Assembly: GCA_025360045.1 (NCBI GenBank)
Contig: JANYCY010000052.1
Coordinates: forward strand, 114,189 to 178,188
Direction of reading: 5' to 3'
Origin: Janthinobacterium sp.
GTDB lineage: Bacteria > Pseudomonadota > Gammaproteobacteria > Burkholderiales > Chitinibacteraceae
Length of the DNA stretch: 64,000 bases
Part shown: positions 44,161 through 52,264 of the stretch, in pieces
Position numbering within the stretch: the stretch's first letter is position 1
How the letters are laid out: each line of letters starts with the position of its first letter
Translations under genes and position numbers: made by a program
Notes under the pieces: model-generated
Told to the model about the DNA's origin: nothing
The model's input: only the letters and a program-made list of their open reading frames with translations
Database searches by the model: none

Positions 44161-45313
44161 AGAATTTCTACTTCAACATATTCGCCATACCATGGCGTTT
44201 TACGACCCGATATCGGTCGATCCGGCGGGTGGTTTTTATCATTACTATATGGATGACGGCAGCGTTTACGATAAGGAAAGCCGCCACCTCGTCTCCTCCA
44301 CCCGCTTTGTGTTTAATAACGCCATGGCGTGGCTGGAATTTGGCGATAAGGAATATCAGGCACGCGTCCAGCACGGCATTCATTTTATCCGTAAGGTGCA
44401 CTTCAACCCGCTTTCCGGCGGCTACGCTTGGGAAGTTAAAAACGGCGAAGTAACGGATGCCACCAACCAATGCTACGGCCTCGCCTTTGTGATGCTGGCT
44501 TACGCCTGCGCTATCCGCTGCGGCATGGATGAAGCCAACACTTGGCTGAGTGAAACTTACGACACCATGGAGCAGCATTTCTGGCTGCCCGAATACGGCG
44601 TTTACGCCAGCGAAGCCAGCAGTGATTGGGTGCTGGATGATTATCGCGGCCAAAACGACAATATGCACGGCTGCGAAGCCATGCTCGCCGCCTTTGAAGC
44701 CACCGGCGAAACCCGCTATTTAGACCGCGCCAAACTACTGGCTGCCAACTTTACCCAGCGCCAAGCAGCCTTAACGGGCGGGGCAATCTGGGAGCACTTT
44801 CGCACCGATTGGACGCCCAATTTGCAATACAACAAGGGCAACAAGACCAATATCTTCCGCCCTTGGGGCATCCAAACCGGCCACCAAACCGAATGGGCCA
44901 AACTGCTGCTGATTTTAGATCGCCACGACCCACAACCTTGGCACCTAGCCCGCGCCCGTGAGCTATTTGAGACCGCCATGTCATCCGGTTGGGACGAAGC
45001 ACACGGCGGGCTGATCTACGGCTACGATCTAGACGGCGAGCCTTACGATCAGGATAAATACTTCTGGGTACAAGCCGAATCCCTCGCCGCCGCCGCCCTG
45101 CTGGCGAACCAAACCCAAGATGAAAAATACTGGCAAGCCTACGACAAAATCTGGGCCTACAGCTGGGAGCACTTTGTAGACCACCAACACGGCGCGTGGT
45201 ACCGCGTCCTCAGCCCCGACAACCAGAAAATCGACCAACACAAATCCCCCGCCGGCAAAACCGACTACCACACCATGGGCGCGTGTTATGAGGTTTTGAA
45301 GGTGGTTGATTAG
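44147..45313 (+). CDS. AGE-family epimerase/isomerase, probably mannose-specific
   Basis: A 388-residue (alpha/alpha)6-barrel sugar epimerase (N-acylglucosamine 2-epimerase superfamily). Motifs: GGFYHYYMDDGSVYD, RHLVSSTRFVFNNAMAW, RGQNDNMHGCEAMLAAFEA, and catalytic-His regions QTGHQTEWAKLLL and KYFWVQAESLAAAALL. With a GH125 mannosidase upstream, interconversion of mannose and fructose or glucose is the likely job; N-acylglucosamine epimerisation is less likely. AAGGA lies 6 bases before ATG. The last 34 codons are duplicated downstream (46211-46312). Confidence 0.82.
   Translation: MFRTREFLLQHIRHTMAFYDPISVDPAGGFYHYYMDDGSVYDKESRHLVSSTRFVFNNAMAWLEFGDKEYQARVQHGIHFIRKVHFNPLSGGYAWEVKNGEVTDATNQCYGLAFVMLAYACAIRCGMDEANTWLSETYDTMEQHFWLPEYGVYASEASSDWVLDDYRGQNDNMHGCEAMLAAFEATGETRYLDRAKLLAANFTQRQAALTGGAIWEHFRTDWTPNLQYNKGNKTNIFRPWGIQTGHQTEWAKLLLILDRHDPQPWHLARARELFETAMSSGWDEAHGGLIYGYDLDGEPYDQDKYFWVQAESLAAAALLANQTQDEKYWQAYDKIWAYSWEHFVDHQHGAWYRVLSPDNQKIDQHKSPAGKTDYHTMGACYEVLKVVD
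45211..45312 (+). repeat. 102-bp direct repeat, copy 1 (3' end of the epimerase gene)
   Basis: Identical over 102 bases to 46211-46312, offset by exactly 1000 bases. It covers the last 34 codons of the epimerase up to the first two bases of the stop codon. The two copies flank a toxin-antitoxin pair. Confidence 0.95.
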
Positions 45314-45431
45314 GGGATTCGTAATTAAACTTAGGGCGCAATCGCCGCAGGCATTGCGCCGTTTAGACACAGATTCCTTATGATTCAAGTATTCGGCTTG
45401 CGTATTTACGTCTTCCATCGATCTGCTTAGC

Positions 45432-45460
45432 TTGCCGATCCGTATCCAATCGAATACACT
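45432..45460 (+). promoter_or_regulatory. Candidate sigma-70 promoter of the TA operon
   Basis: TTGCCG (45432-45437) and TACACT (45455-45460) are 17 bases apart. The -10 box ends 6 bases before the toxin ATG, so transcription could begin at or beside the start codon (leaderless mRNA). No Shine-Dalgarno precedes that ATG, which fits. Confidence 0.4.
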
Positions 45461-45466
45461 CAATCA

Positions 45467-45763
45467 ATGAACACATTCCACAGCTCTGATGAATTCAATA
45501 CTTGGCTGGCCTCTGTAAAAGACAAATTGGGCAAAGCCAAAATATTGCAACGCATACGCCGCGCCACGAATGGCAACTTTGGTGACTGTGAGTCGGTTGG
45601 TGGCGGGGTATCCGAAATGAAAATCGATTATGGCCCAGGCTTCCGTGTTTACTTTACCCGGCGTGGTGCAGTGATTTATTTATTGCTACTAGGTGGTGAT
45701 AAATCCACACAATCACGCGACATTGAGCGTGCCAAGTTTATGGCTGCAAGCCTTGAGGAATAA
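45467..45763 (+). CDS. RelE/ParE-superfamily addiction-module toxin (HigB-like)
   Basis: A 98-residue member of the 'addiction module killer protein' group of RelE/HigB-like toxins, whose relatives are mostly mRNA interferases: EFNTWLASVKDKLGKAKIL, IRRATNGNFGDCESVGGGVS, EMKIDYGPGFRVYFTRRG and LLLGGDKSTQSRDIERAK. Toxin precedes antitoxin, the usual order for this group. The start has no ribosome site but a promoter-like pair directly upstream. The module lies between two direct repeats and appears recently inserted. Confidence 0.9.
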   Translation: MNTFHSSDEFNTWLASVKDKLGKAKILQRIRRATNGNFGDCESVGGGVSEMKIDYGPGFRVYFTRRGAVIYLLLLGGDKSTQSRDIERAKFMAASLEE

Positions 45764-45766
45764 ATC

Positions 45767-46051
45767 ATGACTACTTTTGCCCCCTTTGATGTGGCAGATC
45801 ATCTTGACGATGAAGAAACCATCAGTGCTTACTTATCTGAAGCGCTTGCAGACCCTGATCCAGCCATGTTTTTACTTGCCATCAAAGACGTAGCTCGCGC
45901 CCGTGGCATGACGCAACTCGCTAAAGATTCTGGATTAGGTAGAGAAAGCTTATACAAAGCACTTGCACCGGGCAGCAAGCCTCGTTACGAAACAATTATG
46001 AAACTCTTGCATGGGCTAGGCATTAAATTAAACGCCACACCTGCGGCGTAA
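45767..46051 (+). CDS. HigA-like antitoxin (addiction module antidote)
   Basis: A 94-residue antitoxin. The N-terminus has the group's DVADHLDDEETISAYLSEAL segment. The C-terminal XRE-type helix-turn-helix is AIKDVARARGMTQLAKDSGL then GRESLYKAL. It neutralises the toxin and represses the operon by binding its promoter (family knowledge). It starts 3 bases after the toxin stop with GAGGAA upstream. A hairpin terminator follows. Confidence 0.9.
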   Translation: MTTFAPFDVADHLDDEETISAYLSEALADPDPAMFLLAIKDVARARGMTQLAKDSGLGRESLYKALAPGSKPRYETIMKLLHGLGIKLNATPAA

Positions 46052-46063
46052 TTTGCGCATAAG

Positions 46064-46092
46064 AAAATGGCGGCCAAATGGTCGCCATTTTT
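46064..46092 (+). terminator. Terminator of the TA operon
   Basis: Perfect 9-base arms AAAATGGCG and CGCCATTTT around a GCCAAATGGT-type loop, with a T-run continuing (TTTTTG). It starts 13 bases after the antitoxin stop. Confidence 0.8.
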
Positions 46093-46210
46093 GTTTATCA
46101 CCCTCTCTATTCGCCATTCGCCCCCCCCATTTTCAATGACATTTGAAGACAGAGATCAGGCATTTAATGCTGGTTTTTTGGGAAAAACCGTGGTCTGTCC
46201 CCAGTTTTCC

Positions 46211-46312
46211 CAGCCCCGACAACCAGAAAATCGACCAACACAAATCCCCCGCCGGCAAAACCGACTACCACACCATGGGCGCGTGTTATGAGGTTTTGAA
46301 GGTGGTTGATTA
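46211..46312 (+). repeat. 102-bp direct repeat, copy 2 (orphan epimerase 3' end)
   Basis: An exact copy of 45211-45312. Here the reading frame has no start, so it is a non-coding duplicate. Its stop codon is TAA (TTAACTAA context), while the intact gene ends TTAGGGG. The repeat may mark the far side of an inserted 1-kb TA-bearing unit. Confidence 0.95.
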
Positions 46313-46340
46313 ACTAATGACACTCAACGAAAACCCAGAT

Positions 46341-46375
46341 CTTGAACCACGGAGGACACGGAGAAAAACAAGGCT
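46341..46375 (+). repeat. R4 CACGGAG-rich repeat
   Basis: CTTGAACCACGGAGGACACGG followed by AGAAAAACAAGGCTTGAATT. Near-identical to the start of the block at 56.65 kb. Short non-coding repeat. Confidence 0.6.
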
Positions 46376-46440
46376 TGAATTAAGAGAGCTGAGGAGGCTG
46401 GGTACAGACCTAATGCTATCAACTTAAGGACGTGGTTTTC

Positions 46441-46992
46441 GTAGGGCGGGTGCAACCCGCGAGCAATGCTGAAAAATACGCGGGTTGCACCCCATACGCG
46501 CTAACCAAAATCAAAAAATACCTTTTTAGTGCCTTCGGCACGTTGATTTTGGAGCGGTTGGCCACCGCGAGGGCCTTCCTTTCTTGCGTGGACAAGAAAC
46601 GAAGCCAAGCCACAACATCAAAAGCACGAAGGCCCCTCACTGCGGACAGTGGCGTTGTGTCAACTCGGGTCCTCAACACGACACAACGACGGCCCCACCC
46701 CGCTTATTCCTCGTGTCGCGGCTTCAGGGGACTTAAGCCCCATGCCGAGAGCGTGGGCATCGCGTTTTTTCGCTGTTTGCTAATGAAAAAACGATTTGGT
46801 TAGCGCACATGGGGTTTCACCCCAATCCTGTCAACTTAAGCTTATTGCATTAGGTGAGTTGGTACTTATAGGGTGTACAACGACGTAGTCGGAGCGCAGA
46901 AAACGGTGCGCAAGAAAAACAACTTGCACACCCTATAAAAAACCAAGCTTTTCCCTATTAAGTTGATAGGATTGGGGTGAAACCCGCCCTAC
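46441..46992. repeat. Composite repeat: R2 split by R3 and long R1
   Basis: An R2 element starts at 46441 (GTAGGGCGGGTGCAACCCGCG, then CGCGGGTTGCACCCC) and its final arm ends at 46992 (GGGTGAAACCCGCCCTAC). Inserted between them are a complete R3 (46490-46814) and a long R1 (46824-46973, arms AATCCTGTCAACTTAAG/TTAAGTTGATAGGATT) with its core at about 46867-46936. It accounts for most of the 945-base gap between the antitoxin and the DUF445 gene. Confidence 0.85.
46490..46814 (+). repeat. R3 MITE-like element, complete copy (325 bp)
   Basis: Terminal inverted repeats CCCCATACGCGCTAACCAAA and (right end) TTTGGTTAGCGCACATGGGG. Compared with the 29.69-kb copy, both ends carry the same compensating change (AAGC to AACC on the left, GCTT to GGTT on the right), so the ends stay complementary. 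The middle differs: ACAACGACGGCCCCACC and CCTCGTGTCGCGGCTTC replace the usual CGAGTCGGCGG region. Confidence 0.8.
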
Positions 46993-46996
46993 AGTG

Positions 46997-48286
46997 CTAC
47001 CCCAAATACCCCGCCACCACATAAATAATCAATCCCACCAATCCACCCACCAAAGTCCCGCTCACGCGAATAAATTGCAGGTCGGTACCGATGTTTAATT
47101 CGATGCGCTCCACCATATATTGCTCGTCCCATGTTTTGACTTGGTCGGAGATAAAGATGCCGATTGTTTCGCGATATTCTTCAATGATAGGCGGAATAGC
47201 GCGCTCGCATTGGGTGTTAATCCATTCTTGCATTTCGGTATTTTCATTGAGCTTTTTACCCATATCGGCGGCCAATAGCATGATATTGGCGCGGATGGTG
47301 GAATCAACGCGGTGCAAATCGCTATGCAGCCAGCGTAATAATTGCGACCAGAGTGTTTCGATGTATTCACCTACTGCCGGATGGGCAAGCAGTTCATTTT
47401 TAAGTTTTTCGCCTCTTTGTTTAAATTCGGCATCGTGTTTTAATTTATCCACAAATTGGGCGATATAGCGATCAAATTGCAGGCGCAGATGATGGTCTGG
47501 ATTGTCTTGCATAGCTTTTAATTCTTTTTGCACCGCGCCTAGCATTTTTTCAGCGAGATATTTACCGGCGACTTTATCTAGCACCATATATTTTAGAAAT
47601 GAGATTTCTTCTGCGGCCACATGGGCCATTGCTTCTTGTGTTTCGGCGCGCCCAAGTATTTTTTGTAATTCGTGCAATACTTCGCTTAATACATGATGAT
47701 GACGGCCATTTTGAGTGAGTGAATCTAAAATATGCCCGCTAAACTGGCTGATATCCACGCGCTGTAATTCGGCAATTAAGGTGCTTTTTAAAAAAGCCAG
47801 TAATCGCCCATCATGCAGGGAATTAAGGCTATAGCTGAGCACTCTAATTAATAAATTAGAAAAAGGCCGCGAGTTTTGCGTTAGCCATGTGGCAATTTTA
47901 AGCGCCGGATTAAATTCGCGAATTTTGCCAATAATTCGCTCTGGCGATAAAAAATTACTTTGAATAAAGCTCCCCATGCTATCGGCAATTCGTAATTTAT
48001 TTCTCGGTACAATCGCCGTGTGTGGAATGGGCAGGCCTAAGGGGCGGCGAAATAATGCCACCACCGCAAACCAATCCGCCAATGCCCCTACCATAGCCGC
48101 CTCTGAAAACGCCGTGATATACGCCAGCGCCGGATAGCGCGATTTGTAAATCGTAGCAAACACAAAGACCACGGCAAAAAACAGCAGCAATGCCAGTGGC
48201 AAGAGCTTGGCTTGCTTTAATTTTTGACGTTTAAGTGCAATTTCGGCGCTTTCTATGGCTTGGTAGAGATGATTAGATGATGTCAT
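46997..48286 (-). CDS. DUF445-family membrane protein (YjiN-like)
   Basis: A 429-residue protein: one TM helix near residues 28-48 (LLPLALLLFFAVVFVFATIY), the DUF445 signature EAAMVGALADWFAVVALFRR plus PLGLPIPHTAIVPRNK, a long helical coiled-coil middle, and a C-terminal hydrophobic hairpin (GTLVGGLVGLIIYVVAGYLG). Family function unknown; inner-membrane with a large cytoplasmic or periplasmic helical part. Start at ATG 48286; an upstream GTG (48325) is open. Transcribed away from YbaK on the same strand, about 100 bases apart. Confidence 0.85.
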   Translation of the reverse strand: MTSSNHLYQAIESAEIALKRQKLKQAKLLPLALLLFFAVVFVFATIYKSRYPALAYITAFSEAAMVGALADWFAVVALFRRPLGLPIPHTAIVPRNKLRIADSMGSFIQSNFLSPERIIGKIREFNPALKIATWLTQNSRPFSNLLIRVLSYSLNSLHDGRLLAFLKSTLIAELQRVDISQFSGHILDSLTQNGRHHHVLSEVLHELQKILGRAETQEAMAHVAAEEISFLKYMVLDKVAGKYLAEKMLGAVQKELKAMQDNPDHHLRLQFDRYIAQFVDKLKHDAEFKQRGEKLKNELLAHPAVGEYIETLWSQLLRWLHSDLHRVDSTIRANIMLLAADMGKKLNENTEMQEWINTQCERAIPPIIEEYRETIGIFISDQVKTWDEQYMVERIELNIGTDLQFIRVSGTLVGGLVGLIIYVVAGYLG

Positions 48287-48385
48287 TGGCTTAATCGAAA
48301 AATTGATTGAATTGAAGGGTATCACTATTTAGAGTGAAGCTTATTGATAAGATCGCTTACATTAATAGGTGTACCCTAATTCAAT

Positions 48386-48865
48386 TCACCGAAGTGCTGC
48401 CTCAACGACTTGCGCTGTGAGTATTCGCATTAATTCCGCAGGATCAAGCGAAACCAAATAACCTCGACGCCCACCATTGATATAAATCAACGGCAAATCA
48501 AGAATGGTTTTCTCAATATAAATCGGCATTTTTTTCTTAGTCCCAAATGGGCTGGTCCCGCCAACCAGAAAACCTGTATGGCGATTCGCCACCTCTGGTT
48601 TGCATGGCTCAATCTTTTTGCAGCCCACCTGACGCGCCAATTCTTTAGTAGAAACCTTGCAATCGCCGTGCATAAGCACAATCAAGGGCTTGCCTGCTTC
48701 GTCTTCCATAATCAGGGTTTTGACTACGCAGTTTTCTTCAACACCGAGTTCGCGTGCAGATACCTTGGTGCCGCCATGCTCTTCATAGGCATAGAGATGG
48801 CCAGAAAAAACCGCCGCCTGTTGCTTTAAAAACAGGGTTGCAGGGGTTTCAGGAAAATGTCGCAT
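48386..48865 (-). CDS. ybaK: Cys-tRNA(Pro)/Cys-tRNA(Cys) deacylase YbaK
   Basis: A 159-residue trans-editing enzyme that hydrolyses Cys mischarged on tRNA-Pro. Motifs: TPATLFLKQQ, VVKTLIMEDE (substrate Lys), LMHGDCKVSTKELARQVGCK and a GGTSPFGTKKKMPIYIE active loop. Start at ATG 48865 because GGAG lies about 9 bases upstream and the length then equals E. coli YbaK; an in-frame start 42 bases earlier is less likely. Confidence 0.92.
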   Translation of the reverse strand: MRHFPETPATLFLKQQAAVFSGHLYAYEEHGGTKVSARELGVEENCVVKTLIMEDEAGKPLIVLMHGDCKVSTKELARQVGCKKIEPCKPEVANRHTGFLVGGTSPFGTKKKMPIYIEKTILDLPLIYINGGRRGYLVSLDPAELMRILTAQVVEAALR

Positions 48866-48996
48866 TTTGGTTTTCTCCAATATTTTTATGTCTAAGCAAA
48901 TCATCAAGCTGACTGACGTTTTTCACTTATTTCTCGCCCCAAAACAAGGCGTAAGGGTTACAATACCCGACTAAATTACTCAAGCTTAGCGCGGTT

Positions 48997-50451
48997 ATGA
49001 CCATGCCAAAACTCACTTTTGCTCAAATTTTACTCACACCGCGTTTTGGCCGTCTACCCGGACATTTTTACACTCGTATCCAACCTACGCCTTTGCCCTC
49101 CCCTTATCTGATGGCTTGGAATGCTGATTTAGCCAATGAGATGGGCCTCGCCAGCGCTAGCGATCAGCCAGCCAGCTTAGCCGATTACCTCTGCGGCAAT
49201 CTCTTACCACAGGGTAGCGAGCCGATTGCTAGCGTGTATTCTGGCCATCAGTTTGGCGTCAACGCGGGCCAGCTAGGCGATGGGCGGGCTATTTTGATTG
49301 GCGAATATCTAGCAAACAATGGCCAACACTGGGAAATGCAGCTCAAGGGTGCGGGGCCAACGCCTTATTCTCGCAGAGCAGATGGCCGAGCCGTGCTTAG
49401 ATCATCGATTCGTGAATATTTATGCTCCGAAGCCATGCACGGCCTTGGCATTGCCACCACTCGGGCGCTCGGCATGGCGGGGTCCAAGCAAGGGGTGTGG
49501 CGAGAAAGTTTGGAAACCGCAGCGGTGGTCTTGCGCCTTGCCCCTAGCTTTGTGCGCTTTGGCCATTTTGAGCACTACCGCCATGATATTGATTCGCTGC
49601 AAACACTCGCCGATTGGGTGATTCAGCATCATTACCCAGCTTGCGCCACCGCCAGCAATCCCTACGTGGCTTTGCTTGAAAACGTGATTGAGCGTACCGC
49701 CATCATGATTGCACAGTGGCAAGCCGTGGGCTTTTGCCATGGGGTGATGAATTCTGACAATATGAGTATTTTAGGGCTAACGCTGGATTACGGCCCCTTC
49801 GGCTTTATGGATGGCTTTGATGCAGGGCATATCTGTAATCATTCTGACGACAGTGGCCGCTATGCCTACCAACAACAGCCAGAAATTGGCCTGTGGAACT
49901 TACACGTCTTAGCAGAAGCGCTGCTGCCGCTGATGGACAAAGCCTCTGCACTGCACGCCTTGCAGCAATATCAAACGCATTTTGAAAGCCACTTTGCCGA
50001 TTTACTGCGGCAAAAGCTGGGGCTACTTCATTGGCAAGACAGTGATTGGACATTGATCACCACGCTGTTTGAGCTAATGCATCGCAGTCGCACAGATTGG
50101 ACTTATTTCTGGCGTAATTTAGCCAAAATGGATGAAACACTGCGAAATCACTTCCAAGATCGTAGTGCATTTGATGCATGGTTTGCCGATTATCAGCTTC
50201 GACTCAGCAGCGAAGCAAGAGACGCCAATGAGCGAAAAGCAGCCATGGACGGTGTGAATCCTAAATATGTTTTACGCAACTATTTAGCGGAGATCGCCAT
50301 CCGAAAAGCGCAAGAAAGCGATGATTTCAACGAAATCAACGCCTTACAACAATGCCTAATACGCCCCTTTGACGAGCAGCCCGCCTTCGAGCATTACGCC
50401 GCGCTGCCACCGACATGGGCAGCACAGATTGGCGTGTCTTGCTCGTCCTAA
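48997..50451 (+). CDS. selO: Protein adenylyltransferase SelO (YdiU/UPF0061)
   Basis: A 484-residue pseudokinase-fold enzyme that AMPylates protein Ser/Thr/Tyr in redox stress. Core motifs: YSGHQFGVNAGQLGDGRAIL, QLKGAGPTPYSRRADGRAV then LRSSIREYLCSEAMHGLGI, HGVMNSDNMSILGLTLDYGP (metal-binding Asn/Asp) and the C-terminal VNPKYVLRNYL. The last residues include a redox-type CSS end (GVSCSS), matching SelO's C-terminal Cys. Full length. Confidence 0.93.
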   Translation: MTMPKLTFAQILLTPRFGRLPGHFYTRIQPTPLPSPYLMAWNADLANEMGLASASDQPASLADYLCGNLLPQGSEPIASVYSGHQFGVNAGQLGDGRAILIGEYLANNGQHWEMQLKGAGPTPYSRRADGRAVLRSSIREYLCSEAMHGLGIATTRALGMAGSKQGVWRESLETAAVVLRLAPSFVRFGHFEHYRHDIDSLQTLADWVIQHHYPACATASNPYVALLENVIERTAIMIAQWQAVGFCHGVMNSDNMSILGLTLDYGPFGFMDGFDAGHICNHSDDSGRYAYQQQPEIGLWNLHVLAEALLPLMDKASALHALQQYQTHFESHFADLLRQKLGLLHWQDSDWTLITTLFELMHRSRTDWTYFWRNLAKMDETLRNHFQDRSAFDAWFADYQLRLSSEARDANERKAAMDGVNPKYVLRNYLAEIAIRKAQESDDFNEINALQQCLIRPFDEQPAFEHYAALPPTWAAQIGVSCSS

Positions 50452-50561
50452 AGGCAGTAAATATTTTCTAAAGCATATTGTCTGCAATACGGATGAAATC
50501 AAAACAGGGTATGGCGGTTTTGGGGCATAATCGCGCCGTCATCACTCACTTATCCCCTACC

Positions 50562-52028
50562 ATGCCCGATATTTTTAGTGGCCTTGACTATGGCGTTGCC
50601 ATCAGCTTGGTTCTGGCCCTTGGCTTTGTACTGACCTACGAATTTATTAATGGCTTTCACGATACGGCCAATGCAGTTGCCACCGTGATTTACACCAAAG
50701 CCATGCCTCCACACCTTGCCGTGGTTGCATCAGGTATCTGTAATTTCTTTGGCGTACTACTCAGTGGCTTAGGCGTTGCCTATGCCATTGTCCATCTTTT
50801 GCCCGTTGAGCTTTTATTGAATGTAGGGTCTGGGCAAGGGTTGGTGATGGTGTTTGCCCTCTTGGCCGCCGCCATTATCTGGAACTTAGGCACATGGTAT
50901 TTGGGCCTACCCGCATCAAGCTCGCACACCCTGATTGGATCGATCCTTGGGGTGGGTATTGCTAATGCATGGATGACGCATATCCCCCTGCTAGAAGGGA
51001 TTAACACCCAGAAAGCCATCGATATTATGCTCTCCCTACTGATCTCCCCTACTGTGGGTTTTCTGGTTGCGGGCGGCGTGTTACTGCTTCTGAAAAAATT
51101 CCGCACCGATTCACGCATGCACAATACGCCGGACGAGCGGAAAGCACTGGATGGCAAGAAACACCCGCCATTTTGGACCCGCGTGGCCCTGATTTTATCT
51201 GCACTGGGCATCAGCTTTGCGCACGGCTCCAACGACGGGCAAAAAGGCATTGGCCTGTTAATGCTGGTACTGATCGGTATTGTGCCAGGCAAGTTTGTGG
51301 TGGATATGGCCAGCACCACCTATCAAATTGAGCGCACCCACGATGCAGCCCTGCATTTGCAGCAGTTTTACAGCCGCAATAGCTATCGCCTAAACGCTTA
51401 TATCGACCCAAAAGCACAAGATCCATTGCCACCGCAGTTTAAATGCGACACGCAGCAAACCATGCCTGCCAGCGATGAGTTAGTCACCAAATTAACGGGC
51501 ATTCGTAGCTATGATCAGCTAGCTGAAGTAGAACGTATTCGCGTGCGCCGTCTGCTGCTTTGCCTTGATGACACTGCCAAGAAAGTCAGTAAATTACCGA
51601 GCATCACCTCAGCAGAAAAAGCAGACTTAGATCGCCTACGCAAAGACCTATCCGCCACCACCGAATACGCCCCGCAGTGGGTGATTGTGGCAATAGCCCT
51701 CGCGCTGGGCCTCGGAACCATGATCGGCTGGAAGCGAATTGTACTCACCGTTGGCGAAAAGATTGGCAATAAAGGCATGACCTATAGCCAAGGGATGGCC
51801 GCGCAAATGACTGCGGCCACCGCCATCGGCCTTGCCAGCCTGACCGGCATGCCTGTTTCCACCACCCACGTTTTATCCTCTGCCGTAGCAGGAACGATGG
51901 TGGCCAACCGCAGCGGTCTACAAAGCCAAACAGTGAAAAACATCTTATTGGCTTGGGCGCTCACCCTGCCGGTATCGATGGCGCTCGCTGGCGGCTTGTT
52001 TATTGCGGCTAGTCATTGGATGAAGTAA
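50562..52028 (+). CDS. pitA: PiT-family inorganic phosphate transporter
   Basis: A 488-residue inner-membrane permease for metal-phosphate/H+ symport. The two PiT signatures are EFINGFHDTANAVATVIYT (~25-43) and SFAHGSNDGQKGIGL (~220). A large hydrophilic loop (~245-370) separates the two halves. Start chosen at ATG 50562; the upstream in-frame ATGs lie in promoter-like DNA and add non-family residues. An intrinsic terminator follows. E. coli PitA has the same overall length and topology. Confidence 0.9.
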   Translation: MPDIFSGLDYGVAISLVLALGFVLTYEFINGFHDTANAVATVIYTKAMPPHLAVVASGICNFFGVLLSGLGVAYAIVHLLPVELLLNVGSGQGLVMVFALLAAAIIWNLGTWYLGLPASSSHTLIGSILGVGIANAWMTHIPLLEGINTQKAIDIMLSLLISPTVGFLVAGGVLLLLKKFRTDSRMHNTPDERKALDGKKHPPFWTRVALILSALGISFAHGSNDGQKGIGLLMLVLIGIVPGKFVVDMASTTYQIERTHDAALHLQQFYSRNSYRLNAYIDPKAQDPLPPQFKCDTQQTMPASDELVTKLTGIRSYDQLAEVERIRVRRLLLCLDDTAKKVSKLPSITSAEKADLDRLRKDLSATTEYAPQWVIVAIALALGLGTMIGWKRIVLTVGEKIGNKGMTYSQGMAAQMTAATAIGLASLTGMPVSTTHVLSSAVAGTMVANRSGLQSQTVKNILLAWALTLPVSMALAGGLFIAASHWMK

Positions 52029-52048
52029 CCATTCATTGTCATAAAACC

Positions 52049-52080
52049 AAAGGCCATGTCGTGTGACATGGCCTTTTTTT
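52049..52080 (+). terminator. Rho-independent terminator of the PiT gene
   Basis: Stem AAGGCCATGTC/GACATGGCCTT around GTGT with a seven-T run, about 20 bases after the stop. Confidence 0.9.
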
Positions 52081-52107
52081 ATTTATCTGCGACACAGATC
52101 CAAACAT

Positions 52108-52198
52108 TGAACCACAGAGATCACAGAGTCCCAGAGGAAAAACCAAGATGATTTGCGCTGTGTTCTCTGTGCCCTCGTTTTACTCTGTGGTTTAAGGT
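52108..52198. repeat. R4-type element forming an inverted repeat
   Basis: The left half reads ATTGAACCACAGAGATCACAG and the right half CTCTGTGGTTTAAGGTTT with TGTTCTCTGTGCCCTC, so the CACAGAG motif faces its own complement. It fills the gap between the PiT terminator and the 3' end of the Ig-like gene. Confidence 0.6.
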
Positions 52199-52264
52199 TT
52201 AGCGCTCTATTTCCTTACTCAATGATATTTTGTTCACATTTTTCGCAGGCTGCCTGCTACGCAA

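Noticed and set aside
46067..46310. 74-codon frame after the antitoxin as an extra small gene
   Set aside because: Overlaps the terminator hairpin and the duplicated epimerase tail in another frame; no ribosome site.
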